31,973 bases of DNA. Origin: a virus. The notes beneath the pieces are model-generated. The model did no database searches. It was not told the DNA's origin and worked only from the letters and a program-made list of their open reading frames with translations. The position numbers were made by a program, and so were the translations under genes. Of the stretch, positions 20,759 to 29,400 are shown one piece after another. Location of the stretch: the IMG/VR virus record IMGVR_UViG_3300043399_000240, positions 1 through 31,973 of that record. One strand, written 5' to 3'. The stretch's first letter is position 1, and every line of letters starts with the position of its first letter.

Positions 20759-22897
20759 TTATACGTTTAATTTTCCTATGATTAAAGAATTTGTAATCTG
20801 TGTCGCTTCCGTTCCATCCCCTTGATCATCATATATCAAATAAGTCTTTGTCGAATCCGTACTCGTTACTGAATAACTATTTACCTCTTGTAAAATATAA
20901 TTATCTCCATGTATTTTAACTAACTTACTAAAGTCTAATTGTCGTACCATTAGCGCATCCCAAAAAATATAACATTCGACTTCCTTACCACACTGCCTAC
21001 GTACAAAGTCACCTAAGTAAAAACGCTCTAATAAACCTTGAACATAATTACCGTTTACAGTTTCACTCCCAAAGCTAAGACTTATAAAATTACCGCTTGT
21101 ATTATTATAGTCTACCATGAAAGCAACTGGACATGGATATTCAGCAACAACACTACCATCGTAAACATTTATTAAACCGTTTGTTATTCCATTCGCCTCT
21201 TCAGTTGTTAAGATACGTGGCATGATATCATAATTAGCCTCTGCACTTATTGTATTTTCCAAATAATTTTCATTCCAAATTATAGGAATTATAGGAGTTT
21301 TGGTAGTGTTAGTTCCCTGAATTGTGCTTTCAGCTATGCAAAGTGTGGTACTGAAAAATGGATTTTCTAAAACTTCCTCATCTTTTTGGAATCTATTGGC
21401 TATAAACGTGAAACGTGCTTGGTGTAAAGCTATATCTTCAACACCACTAATAGCTTCCAATGTAGGATCATTGCTATCGTACTGCCATGACAGTTTAACA
21501 AGTTCTGTAATATCTGACTTACTATAAACCTCACCGCCTTTTATTAAGTCAACATCCTCTGTTAAATCTATAAAGTTATTCGTATAAAAACCAGTTTCAG
21601 AATTAGATACACTTGGATAGCTACTTTGGTTTAAGTAATTGTTAGCAGGTTCTATCGTTATGGTTTTATTGTCGACATCCGTTTGGAATGTAAGGTTAAA
21701 AGCATGAGCCAAACCCTTTATAAAGTCTAAACTATTCCATTGTTTGTTTATAAAGTATTTGAAGTCAACTATAAGACCATTTGATATTTTCGATTCACCT
21801 ATTAAATCAAAATAAAAATCAAGTTCAAATGATGCTGATGCAAAACCAAAGCCAATACCTAAAGCTAAAGTATCTCCAGCGTTTAGTTGCAATACAATAG
21901 AATAAGTTAAAATTCCATCAGTTGTAATTGTAGGTTGTGCAATATAGTTAAATGTAGGTATAGTCCATTGACCATTTAATCCATATATAAAACTTGGGTA
22001 AATTGTACCAGTTACATTAGTAAACTCTGCTCTTATATTTAATTCGTAAAATCCATCTAAAGGAACTGTATAAATTCCAGTTGCTGGGTTATAAGGATTA
22101 GGTGCTAAATTTGGAGCAAATGTTTGGTTTGGCAAAATAAAAGGATATTCCAAAAAATTTATTGGCGGAGTCCATTGATAATTTGCACTTATATTCAAAT
22201 AATCCAAACCATATTGAGCATCTGTTATTCTATCCGCTAACGGTATAGGCATTATCAATTTTTCAAACGATAGTAAATTCATAAAGTTACTATTATAAGT
22301 GTAGCCTATATCACTAAATATTCTATCCACAATCGACTTAATAAACAAAGCTGGAGTATATTCCAAAGCATCAACTTGACCTGACGTTAACCAATCTTTC
22401 CACTTTATTAGTATATACTTATAAGTGTAGTTATTAAAGTAGTCATAGTTAACCGAAGTCAATATCTGTGAATAGTCATGGGTGTGAGTTCCGTAATCGT
22501 ATTGATACAAAAATTTATTCTTTAATTGTTGAACCCAATCGACATTGTTTCCATAAAATGATACCTTATAGTTCTGACCTTTCCAATAATAAAAGTCTTG
22601 GTCTATTGTAACGCTTGTCAACTGTGCCAAACCGCTAAAGAATGGTAAGCCATCGACTTCGATATAAGCAGGTAAAAACTTTTGTTCTGCGACCGTATCC
22701 TCACTTACATCATAGAACCTACTAAAGATAGTATCGTTGTTCTTTGTCGCTGGTAATTCAAAGCTATATTCAGAACGCGAACCTGTATTAACTGCAATGC
22801 CATTTCTATCCTTTAAAGCATAAGTTAAATTTAGGTTTAAATTGCTTTCAGGCAAGTCGCAAAGTTTATTGTCTATATATATTCTAATATTAGCCAT
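20759..22897 (-). CDS. large tail structural protein
   Basis: 712 residues, mainly beta. N-terminal IRIYIDNKLCDLPESNLNLN, then a segment YSFELPATKNNDTIFSRFYD that recurs in tail proteins of Bacteroidota phages. A middle domain (about 250-370) is rich in aromatic beta strands, and the C-terminal part has FYLGDFVRRQCGKEVECYI and YILQEVNSYSV. It starts on the last base of the preceding gene and stops 1 bp before the tape measure. The position suggests a distal-tail or baseplate hub protein; the exact identity is not determined. Confidence 0.6.
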   Translation of the reverse strand: MANIRIYIDNKLCDLPESNLNLNLTYALKDRNGIAVNTGSRSEYSFELPATKNNDTIFSRFYDVSEDTVAEQKFLPAYIEVDGLPFFSGLAQLTSVTIDQDFYYWKGQNYKVSFYGNNVDWVQQLKNKFLYQYDYGTHTHDYSQILTSVNYDYFNNYTYKYILIKWKDWLTSGQVDALEYTPALFIKSIVDRIFSDIGYTYNSNFMNLLSFEKLIMPIPLADRITDAQYGLDYLNISANYQWTPPINFLEYPFILPNQTFAPNLAPNPYNPATGIYTVPLDGFYELNIRAEFTNVTGTIYPSFIYGLNGQWTIPTFNYIAQPTITTDGILTYSIVLQLNAGDTLALGIGFGFASASFELDFYFDLIGESKISNGLIVDFKYFINKQWNSLDFIKGLAHAFNLTFQTDVDNKTITIEPANNYLNQSSYPSVSNSETGFYTNNFIDLTEDVDLIKGGEVYSKSDITELVKLSWQYDSNDPTLEAISGVEDIALHQARFTFIANRFQKDEEVLENPFFSTTLCIAESTIQGTNTTKTPIIPIIWNENYLENTISAEANYDIMPRILTTEEANGITNGLINVYDGSVVAEYPCPVAFMVDYNNTSGNFISLSFGSETVNGNYVQGLLERFYLGDFVRRQCGKEVECYIFWDALMVRQLDFSKLVKIHGDNYILQEVNSYSVTSTDSTKTYLIYDDQGDGTEATQITNSLIIGKLNV

Positions 22898-24213
22898 TAG
22901 TTTTGTTGTACGCTTATGTTATTAGATTCGATAAACTTAATTGTAACGTTTACCAATTCGTTAGTTTCCTCAATCTTAATAGAACTGTCTGTAATAACAA
23001 CGGATATTAAACCAGCTGGAGTTTCCATATAGACTTCAGGAGAACTAAGTAATTCAGCTAACCACTCACCCCAACTTACATCGTAGAACGTGCTTTCAAC
23101 TTCGTATTCTTTAGTAGCCGTTTGTTGTATCTTAAACCTACCTTTATCAAATGAATAACTTGAAGGTGCAGCCGTAATCCAACTTTGAGCCTTTTGCGCT
23201 AATGTAGAGTTATTGGATTCAGATACTATCTTTTTATTTGTGAAAGTATAAGCATCTGATCCACCTAATCTGTTAAGCCAATGTAAGCGCACTTTATTAG
23301 CACAGCAATCAACAACCTTAAACATATATTTAACACCCTGTGGAATGAACCCAGACATGATTAGATTACCAACTTGTACACTATAATATTCTCCTGCTTT
23401 CAAGGCTAATAACCTTGCAGCAAATGGGGCATCTGTTGGTTGTATTAAAGCTGCTAATTGAACAACACCAGCACCAAAGGTACGAGGTGTTAATGTACTA
23501 TTTGGAGTAACAGTTATAAAACCAGCAGGATTAACAAAGTTTTGATTTGTATCGTATATAACTATTCTTATTGCATTGGTTGAAGCATTAGGAATATAAG
23601 ACATAGTTAAGTTATCGCCATTACAAATAGGAATAGGGTTGTTAGTCTTAACAGCTGCTTGTGGATCAACACTCGGCAAATTAGTTAAAAAGTATTTATC
23701 ATATACGTTTGGTACAGTAGGAAAAGCCATTGCATAACTATTTAAACCCATGTACTCACCTGTCTGTCTTGTGCCTATTGTAGCATAATAACCAGTACCA
23801 ATAGTGTCTAAAACTGGAACTGGTGGCGAACCTGTTTGTAATTGTGTTAATAAGTTAGTAATAGGATCAATATAATAATATGAAATAATTAAACCAACAG
23901 ATGTATGACAATCGTTATTTAATACGTTATAAGCTACATTTAAATCCTTTGCAAATACACTTGTTATTGTCTTTGGATTTGGTGCTGATACCGTTTGTAA
24001 TATCTTAGACACATCAAACTCAAAATAGTAATTTATAGGACCGCCACCTACTGTATAAGCTGGTGGCTTTCTAATTGTAGTTACAACAACCGAATCTACA
24101 ACAATAGAAGCTACTGCCAACGTTAAAGGATTTGGAGCAGTCTGATACGTTACAAATAGATTTGGTCTATATTGTGAATTTGGTGCGTATGGTGGAGTAT
24201 ATAATACTGGCAT
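22897..24213 (-). CDS. tail structural protein
   Basis: 438 residues, beta-rich, Pro/Tyr-rich N-terminus (YTPPYAPNSQYRPNLFVTY). Late segment has DCCANKVRLHWLNRLGGSDAY, a pattern seen in tail proteins of Bacteroidota phages in my memory, followed by a domain ending YEVESTFYDVSWGEWLAEL. Located between two small tail genes and the 712-residue tail protein. Probably part of the tail tip or of the tube/baseplate complex; the fold is not proven from the sequence. Confidence 0.58.
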   Translation of the reverse strand: MPVLYTPPYAPNSQYRPNLFVTYQTAPNPLTLAVASIVVDSVVVTTIRKPPAYTVGGGPINYYFEFDVSKILQTVSAPNPKTITSVFAKDLNVAYNVLNNDCHTSVGLIISYYYIDPITNLLTQLQTGSPPVPVLDTIGTGYYATIGTRQTGEYMGLNSYAMAFPTVPNVYDKYFLTNLPSVDPQAAVKTNNPIPICNGDNLTMSYIPNASTNAIRIVIYDTNQNFVNPAGFITVTPNSTLTPRTFGAGVVQLAALIQPTDAPFAARLLALKAGEYYSVQVGNLIMSGFIPQGVKYMFKVVDCCANKVRLHWLNRLGGSDAYTFTNKKIVSESNNSTLAQKAQSWITAAPSSYSFDKGRFKIQQTATKEYEVESTFYDVSWGEWLAELLSSPEVYMETPAGLISVVITDSSIKIEETNELVNVTIKFIESNNISVQQN

Positions 24214-24215
24214 CT

Positions 24216-24524
24216 TTATCCTTTTAAGTAGTTAGAAAGTTCAGCATCATTTGCAGCTTCAGAATCAAAGTTTGAAACTATTGTGTCGGCTGATTCATAA
24301 GGTAATAATAAAGCCTTTATGCTTACTCTTAGAAATGCTAATTGTTGACTATAATCAGCAGAATTAAAATCATCTACATATTTAGTAGGGATTAAAACCG
24401 TAGTAAATTCCTTTTCGTATTGTGCTACCCAAATAGCAACAACTTTGTAAATGATAGTACCTGTATATATTTCGATCAGATCGTTCAATTGTGCAGCCTG
24501 TGCTGTCGCTTGTTCAAATGTCAT
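24216..24524 (-). CDS. hypothetical small tail-module protein
   Basis: 102 residues, helical N-terminus (FEQATAQAAQLNDLIEIY), beta centre with AIWVAQYEKEFTTVLIP, acidic helix at the end. No family recognised. It overlaps the preceding HK97 gp10-like gene by 4 bp (ATGA-type) and lies 2 bp before the 438-residue tail gene, so a structural or assembly part of the tail module is likely from position. Confidence 0.55.
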   Translation of the reverse strand: MTFEQATAQAAQLNDLIEIYTGTIIYKVVAIWVAQYEKEFTTVLIPTKYVDDFNSADYSQQLAFLRVSIKALLLPYESADTIVSNFDSEAANDAELSNYLKG

Positions 24525-25075
24525 TTTATGTTTACTTTTAAGTTTTTAGAATTTAGTTTACTAATATCGCCAAATGCTTGTATCATAATACCATTTATAA
24601 CCTCTTCGAATACTTTGTTTATTGTTTCTACAACTTTCGGATTTGCATTCTCTAAGCCTATGCCTATCCAGTTTAATTTATTTCCCATCGCCCTACTGCC
24701 TTTAGTAGGCATTCCCTCACTCTTCATTTTTTTAGCGATAGCAAATGCAATTCCTTCAGCTTCCTTACCTACCTTACCCATCTTTTTAAGTACAAAATAT
24801 TTTAATCCATCTATGAATTTACTTTCTTTTGCACCACTACCTTGTTTGTATGGTATTTTACTTGGTTTAACTCCATAGTTTAAAACCATACCATACTCCA
24901 AAAAACTATATTCAATCAATACCTTTGTTGCTTCAGCCTTAACTTCGTATTGTATAGACTTTGATAGATTTCCATCCATCTTATGACCTTGCGCTTCAAG
25001 TTCGTTTCTAACTGCTATCAATACAATTTCACCAACTTGGTTACCCAACATTTCAAAAGCTTGTTCTGCTGTCAT
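24521..25075 (-). CDS. HK97 gp10-like tail completion/connector protein
   Basis: 184 residues. Pattern of an amphipathic N-terminal helix (FEMLGNQVGEIVLIAVRNE), then GHKMDGNLSKSIQYEV, a FLEYGMVLNYGVKPS hairpin and C-terminal helix. The phrases GNLSKSI and LNYGVKP fit the HK97 gp10 family (RxGxL-S-x-x and GT-like) loosely. Known members complete the tail or head-tail joint. It overlaps its neighbours by 1 and 4 bp. Family call is moderate. Confidence 0.58.
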   Translation of the reverse strand: MTAEQAFEMLGNQVGEIVLIAVRNELEAQGHKMDGNLSKSIQYEVKAEATKVLIEYSFLEYGMVLNYGVKPSKIPYKQGSGAKESKFIDGLKYFVLKKMGKVGKEAEGIAFAIAKKMKSEGMPTKGSRAMGNKLNWIGIGLENANPKVVETINKVFEEVINGIMIQAFGDISKLNSKNLKVNIK

Positions 25076-25656
25076 TATATCTCTTGTTCTAAGTCGTTAG
25101 TCGGAGGCGGTACATCGGCAAAGTCACCAGATAATAAACTGATGTCAGCTGGATAAATAGGACAGTCCCAAATATAATATATAGTAAAGCTACAATCTAA
25201 TAACACTAAACTATTATTGTGAGCATCACTCAAATAGTCTATCGTTATTGGTGTCGTTATTCCGCACTGGTAATCCTTAGTTCTGCCTATCCTATTAAAT
25301 TCGCTCAATACGTTAACGGCTAAATCTTCAAGGTCGCTTTGTACTTCGATAATAGAACGCTGGTTAACACTTGCATCGTTATTGTAGTATTGTAAGTCTG
25401 AAAATATAAGCCTACATTGTAACGTTCCCTTAACAGACTTCTCCTTAATTTCTACTGATGCCGTAGGATATAGTAATTGAACGCTTGGATAAACAACACC
25501 TACCGTGTTCTGTCCTGTCCAATTGTTTTGAACGTTTGTATTTACATCACTATACCAACCATAATGATAAAAGCCAACCCTACTCGCAGCAGGATTAGCT
25601 TGATTTATTGCTAAACAAATCTGGTTAAAAAGATTTGATATTTGAACTAATTTCAT
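25075..25656 (-). CDS. putative tail terminator/minor tail protein
   Basis: 193 residues, with IIEVQSDLEDLAVNVLSEF helix and strands CRLIFSDLQYY and DCSFTIYYIWDC. An alpha/beta layout of 190 residues directly before a gp10-like gene is typical of tail-terminator or minor tail proteins, but I recognise no firm family. It overlaps the upstream small gene by 4 bp and shares one base with the next gene. The N-terminus SNLFNQICLAIN is amphipathic. Confidence 0.52.
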   Translation of the reverse strand: MKLVQISNLFNQICLAINQANPAASRVGFYHYGWYSDVNTNVQNNWTGQNTVGVVYPSVQLLYPTASVEIKEKSVKGTLQCRLIFSDLQYYNNDASVNQRSIIEVQSDLEDLAVNVLSEFNRIGRTKDYQCGITTPITIDYLSDAHNNSLVLLDCSFTIYYIWDCPIYPADISLLSGDFADVPPPTNDLEQEI

Positions 25657-25853
25657 TTTTCGTTATTATTCCATAAGTTAATAAGTTCTCTCTTTACCTC
25701 GTTATAAAATTCTATCTCGTTAGTATCTATAAAAACTTCAAAGAAATCTATCATTTCGTTTACATACGCAAGGCACTTATCTAAGTCGCTAAACAATTCG
25801 TTTTCTCCTTTGTATCTCATGTATATTTCGAATGCCGTATCCTTTGGGTTCAT
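25653..25853 (-). CDS. small accessory protein, distant paralogue of 14765-14995
   Basis: 66 residues, acidic and helical: NPKDTAFEIYMRYKG, DKCLAYVNEMIDFFE, FYNEVKRELINLW. The same order (K-D-x-A-x-E-x, AK/DKC-x-A-x-V, Y/F-x-x-VK-x-E-I/L) is in the 76-residue gene at 14765-14995. It is inserted between the chaperone-like gene, with which it overlaps by 4 bp (ATGA), and the next tail gene. Function unknown. Confidence 0.62.
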   Translation of the reverse strand: MNPKDTAFEIYMRYKGENELFSDLDKCLAYVNEMIDFFEVFIDTNEIEFYNEVKRELINLWNNNEK

Positions 25854-26808
25854 CGTTTTTTCATTAACACTTCCTGATATCTTTGTTGGTATTCACTTTC
25901 TGCTGCGACACTACTAAGATAGGTAAACGCTTCATATAAGTTAGCAAGTTCCGCACTTCGCATTGGTGTCGCATCTGGTCTGTTAAATATACCGCTTTCA
26001 GCTATCTGTTTTATCGTTAAGTACCAACCAAAGCCATCATTTAGTTTATCAATTCCTGCTTTAACTGCATCAAAGTCTGCGCGTTTGTATAAGTTAGCAA
26101 ACTTAGTCGCAATGTTTCGATTCGCCTCAACAAAAAAAAAGCTACTCTCCAACAATCTAACAAATTCCAAGATAAGAATAATTCTTCACGTTTTAATAAT
26201 TTATCGGAATATTGTTCGTCTTTTTTTCGTACAAGAACACACATCATTTTAGCAAGTGCTTTCCATTCGCCATTTTCTACCTTTGACAAGTTAGCTTGGA
26301 ACTGTGCCGCTTCGGCAAATTCAATAACGGTACTGTCACTCATAAACCTTTCAGGTAAATACCAAACTTCGCCATTTACTTCAAGTACATTCGAATATTC
26401 AACCTCTGGCAATTGGTTAAATATCTTAGTAGTGTGAACGTATAAACCATTCAAATGATCTACTCGCATCCCTTCGCCACCATCTTGACCTAAAATAAAC
26501 GGTACTGATAATCCACTAAAAAAAGATATCACCCTTGCATAGTAAGGGAATATCTGTTGGTATTGAACAATATCGTCAATAATAGCAATAGCTTCATCCA
26601 GTTCCTTACGTGCAAGTTCTAAGCCCTTATTATCTTTTAGTTCAATAGCTTCAGCAATCTTAATATTAGCCGTGTCAATATCCTTTAATACTTTTGGCTT
26701 TGTGCTTTCAACAAATTCTAAGTATTCTAAGTATTGCTTTAAGGTCACATCTGAAAGTGATTCAGGATACTCAAAGCTTTGTCCGTTATCTGTCTTAAAT
26801 TTAATCAT
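25850..26808 (-). CDS. frameshifted tail-assembly-chaperone-like protein (long product)
   Basis: Reading the upstream frame to the T9 run and then slipping -1 gives a 319-residue product ending KKR at 25850. The joined sequence reads LLDCWRVAFF then FVEANRNIATKF without a break. The downstream frame lacks an ATG near its start; a stop (TGA) precedes it and the first possible start is TTG at 26170. This is the pattern of lambda G/GT-like tail chaperones. An alternative is a sequencing indel in the homopolymer. The gene lies well upstream of the tape measure, not directly next to it, which is unusual. Confidence 0.6.
26041..26808 (-). CDS. tail-assembly-chaperone-like protein (short, unshifted product)
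   Basis: 255 residues from the ATG at 26808; the longer open frame starts at 26874 but the first 22 codons lie inside the upstream gene and MIKFKTDNGQSFEYPESLSD is a natural start. The pattern PESLSDVTLKQYLEYLEFV, PYYARVISFFSGLSVP and ALAKMMCVLVRKKDEQY resembles TAC-like chaperones of Bacteroidota phages. After Phe225 (26136-26134) the zero frame continues only 30 more residues. The N-terminal part overlaps the 114-residue gene by 8 bp. Known chaperones bind the tape measure during tail assembly. Confidence 0.6.
   Translation of the reverse strand: MIKFKTDNGQSFEYPESLSDVTLKQYLEYLEFVESTKPKVLKDIDTANIKIAEAIELKDNKGLELARKELDEAIAIIDDIVQYQQIFPYYARVISFFSGLSVPFILGQDGGEGMRVDHLNGLYVHTTKIFNQLPEVEYSNVLEVNGEVWYLPERFMSDSTVIEFAEAAQFQANLSKVENGEWKALAKMMCVLVRKKDEQYSDKLLKREELFLSWNLLDCWRVAFFLLRRIETLRLSLLTYTNAQTLMQLKQELIN
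26132..26140 (-). promoter_or_regulatory. T9 slippery site for -1 frameshift
   Basis: On the minus strand the run reads AGTAGC then nine T then GTTGAGG. In the upper frame codons are GCT TTT TTT TTG; a slip at T-TTT-TTT or T-TTT-TTG moves reading back by one, continuing TTT GTT GAG in the frame of the downstream product. Both tRNA-Phe and tRNA-Leu slips are allowed. Transcriptional slippage on T9 is another route. Confidence 0.6.
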
Positions 26809-27145
26809 TTTCGAATGGTGGCTTGTTAGTGCGTCTGAATCTCTTTGGCTTGTCTTCGGATGTTGCAAGTACATTTATTGGCTCTTCAGCTTCGATAATC
26901 TCTTCACGAATCTGTTTAGCTTTTAATAAAGATACACGCTTGTCCTCAATGATTTGGCTTGTCGACTTTGGCTGTGGTGCTAAGATACCGCCCTTTGAAT
27001 TGGTCACTGGCTTGAATCGGTTGCCATTGTTGTTATTCAATATCCTTTGGATTTGTTGAAGTAAACTTTTAGCTTGGTAGTTAGTTGGGTACTTTGCCAA
27101 AATAGGTAAAATCTCTGCAATCTGTTTTAAATCTTCGTTTGTCAT
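26801..27145 (-). CDS. hypothetical 114-residue protein after the terminase
   Basis: Helical N-terminus (NEDLKQIAEILPILAKYP), disordered Asn/Pro/Ser-rich centre (NNNNGNRFKPV, APQPKSTSQ), a Lys-rich helix (LLKAKQIREEII) and a basic end. No family recognised. It overlaps the chaperone-like gene by 8 bp and is preceded by a 106-bp non-coding gap after the terminase. It could be a head or tail assembly adaptor; position is the only evidence. Confidence 0.58.
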   Translation of the reverse strand: MTNEDLKQIAEILPILAKYPTNYQAKSLLQQIQRILNNNNGNRFKPVTNSKGGILAPQPKSTSQIIEDKRVSLLKAKQIREEIIEAEEPINVLATSEDKPKRFRRTNKPPFEND

Positions 27146-27214
27146 AATTCAAAATTTGTAAAGTAAATTGTTCTAAATATGTAAAATGAAATGTACGTTT
27201 TTGCATATAAAATG

Positions 27215-27236
27215 CTATTTATAAGTACTATTTATA
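27215..27236. repeat. direct repeat in the gap after the terminase
   Basis: CTATTTATA occurs at 27215-27223 and 27228-27236, with AGTA and TGTA after the copies, giving a 13-bp near-perfect tandem repeat. The 106-bp gap 27146-27251 holds this repeat and a small GCAT..ATGC inverted repeat but no convincing promoter or ORF. Confidence 0.5.
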
Positions 27237-27251
27237 TGTAGTTAAATATAG

Positions 27252-28439
27252 TTATCCAAATGCTAATAAACCCTTACCTTTATTTGCTGCTAACATACCC
27301 AATGCCCAGTAACGTGTCGCATCCCACGCGTGGTTAAAAGCATCAATAGGTTGGTTTGTTCTATTTCCACTTCGCTCCTCTTTCCACTTATAAGCCTTTG
27401 CCTCTTTAATAAAGTTTATAGAATCCTTAGTTATGTTAATTGTTCCATATTGTTTAAGTAAGCTAATTGAATAACTAATCGAATCTGGTCCTTTGTCCGC
27501 TGGTCTTATATTCCAACCGTATAACTTTAATTCCTGAATGCTTTTAGGGTCAGCACTATCAGCAAAGATAATACTATTTTTTGATATATTGTTACTTCTC
27601 AATAAGTTGTTAATATCCGAGTTAGTTAAACCCTTTTGATAAATAATTTCCCTTGTATATATTTGCCCATCAGATATACCACAATGAATTAAAGTAGTAG
27701 GATCATTGGTAAAACCAAAGTCTAAACCAAAAGCTTCCTTATTTAAATATTGTGGCATTGAATCGACTATCTTGTAATCAAAAACTAAACCTTCTATTTT
27801 TCCAGTTTGCCCTAAACCGTAAACACGCCAAAGTTGTGGGTCTTGATATTGTAAACGCTCAATACTTTCAGTTATGCTTTCAGATATAAAAGGATTATGT
27901 TTATAGTTTGATATAAAGTAAGCAACGTTTGGAAGCTTTAACACTTTTTCATGTACCCAAAATTCGGCATTTGGGTTGTAGTCTATGTAAGTTCTGTAAG
28001 ATGTTCTTAGGTCTAATTCAGCATAAATACTATAATCAATACCGTTCGCCTCGTTTACAAATAGAACATTACGCTTACCGTTCTTTGCATCTTGACTACT
28101 TTCATAACTTGTAAATTCTATTATCGAACCGTTTTTAAAATGGTATATTTTATCTGATCCGTTCCATCGGTCTATCATTGATTGAATAGCTATTGATGTA
28201 CTTACAATATTTGAAGCATCTCTTATCGCGCCCCTTTTTAAGTTTGGTATATCCTGACCAACTACCGTAATTACAAAACGTGGATTTTCTATTGCCAACT
28301 TGAATAGAACTTGTAATATAGAATAAGTCTTTGAACTGGATGAGCCACCCTGATTTACGCAAATTATTTTCTTACTATTATCTACATTCGCGTATCTTTC
28401 AGGTTCAGCATTCCATAAAAAAACTGGTGTTGTTTGCAT
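27252..28439 (-). CDS. terminase large subunit
   Basis: 395 residues. Walker A-like GGSSSSKT (31-38) and Walker B with Glu in VLFVNEANG (125-133) mark the ATPase; the nuclease part has FGLDFGFTNDPTTL (Asp240), IFADSADP (Asp294) and DAFNHAWDATRYW (Asp366, Asp373). This is the RNase H-like layout of PBSX/P22-type large terminases. Known role: pumping DNA into the procapsid and cutting it. It shares one base with the preceding DUF5681 gene (TAATG). It is shorter than many large terminases but contains all motifs. Confidence 0.9.
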   Translation of the reverse strand: MQTTPVFLWNAEPERYANVDNSKKIICVNQGGSSSSKTYSILQVLFKLAIENPRFVITVVGQDIPNLKRGAIRDASNIVSTSIAIQSMIDRWNGSDKIYHFKNGSIIEFTSYESSQDAKNGKRNVLFVNEANGIDYSIYAELDLRTSYRTYIDYNPNAEFWVHEKVLKLPNVAYFISNYKHNPFISESITESIERLQYQDPQLWRVYGLGQTGKIEGLVFDYKIVDSMPQYLNKEAFGLDFGFTNDPTTLIHCGISDGQIYTREIIYQKGLTNSDINNLLRSNNISKNSIIFADSADPKSIQELKLYGWNIRPADKGPDSISYSISLLKQYGTINITKDSINFIKEAKAYKWKEERSGNRTNQPIDAFNHAWDATRYWALGMLAANKGKGLLAFG

Positions 28440-28765
28440 TATTCAGGTTGAAAAGGTTTATTTTCCTTTGCCTCTATTACATCTATTTTAAATTCTATTT
28501 TCTCGCCCTCTGCTCCAGTTATCTCTGTCTTTTGTGTAGCCTTACCATAGTAGTAATCCAATAACATCTGTGACGCTTTTAAATCGCCCTTAACAGCCTT
28601 AGAAAGCAATACTTTAAATATAGCATCCACTCCACTAATACCGTTTTTCTCCTCACCCAAAGTCTTTTCAATAAGTTCTTTGATTGGTGGGAGTTTCTTT
28701 GGTCTGCCATTAGGGTTTCCAGTTTGACCTTTTTTATACGGTTTTAAATTTTCAGGATTTGGCAT
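28439..28765 (-). CDS. small terminase subunit (DUF5681-type)
   Basis: 108 residues. N-terminal PYKKGQTGNPNGRPKKLP is the DUF5681 signature, followed by VDAIFKVLLSKAVKGDLKASQMLLDYYYGK, a helical block found in small-terminase-like proteins. It lies directly upstream of the large terminase with stop and start sharing a base. Known family context: many DUF5681 proteins sit at this place in Bacteroidota phages. DNA recognition at the packaging site is inferred from the position. Confidence 0.75.
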   Translation of the reverse strand: MPNPENLKPYKKGQTGNPNGRPKKLPPIKELIEKTLGEEKNGISGVDAIFKVLLSKAVKGDLKASQMLLDYYYGKATQKTEITGAEGEKIEFKIDVIEAKENKPFQPE

Positions 28766-28767
28766 AA

Positions 28768-29325
28768 TTATTCAAAAATATATTTACCTACCCATTGAGT
28801 AAGACCTTGTGAATTGGTTGCAGTTTCTTCTAAATTATCAATTGTTATAGCATCAAATTCAATAGGCATCTTTGGTTGTTGGAGGGATAATATAAGATAT
28901 TCAGCAGTTAAACCTGTTTCTCTACTTTTTTCTACTATTCTAATAACATCTTCATCAGTCCATTTATGCCTCTCTTTGGCTTTGTTGTAGCCATCAATAA
29001 AACCATTTTTTTTAGCTTCCCATTCTGTCCTATATTTCTCATAAAAATCATTAGCATTATTTACAGCCAACTTCTCAACCTCATCTTCAATTAATGGTAA
29101 TAAATCAACACCTTCTAATATTGGTGAATTGTTGAGTGGTAAATGTGCTATGATTTTTAAGTATAAAACATCCACAGTAACTTTGGAGTTTATTATATCA
29201 GCTGAACCCTTATTTGATTGTACAACTAATTGATTACTTATAGAGTACAACCAATCACCTTCTTTAATCTCTGAATCATCTACAACAAGTAGATAGTTTT
29301 CTGTACGAATTATTTTGTGTTTCAT
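28768..29325 (-). CDS. hypothetical protein of a common Flavobacteriia phage family
   Basis: 185 residues. N-terminal beta region (MKHKIIRTENYLLVVDDSEI), then IIAHLPLNNSPILEGVDLLPLIEDE, a helical WEAKKNGFIDGYNKAKERHKWTDED segment and a C-terminus with ILSLQQPKMPIEF and WVGKYIFE. I recall this order from Flavobacteriia phages but know of no function. It stands 2 bp before the small terminase gene. The first third is possibly an OB- or SH3-like beta barrel, which is inference. Confidence 0.65.
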   Translation of the reverse strand: MKHKIIRTENYLLVVDDSEIKEGDWLYSISNQLVVQSNKGSADIINSKVTVDVLYLKIIAHLPLNNSPILEGVDLLPLIEDEVEKLAVNNANDFYEKYRTEWEAKKNGFIDGYNKAKERHKWTDEDVIRIVEKSRETGLTAEYLILSLQQPKMPIEFDAITIDNLEETATNSQGLTQWVGKYIFE

Positions 29326-29390
29326 ATTATGTATATCTCTGTTTTTTCACTGTTTAGAATTATTTTACAATAAGTACCATTTTTCGATAC

Positions 29391-29400
29391 TTTGCGCAAA
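29391..29400. repeat. palindrome TTTGCGCAAA after the third MKQTA gene
   Basis: Perfect 10-bp palindrome immediately next to the stop codon at 29401. The 75-bp gap 29326-29400 is otherwise AT-rich with no convincing ORF or promoter. A protein-binding half-site or chance. Confidence 0.35.
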
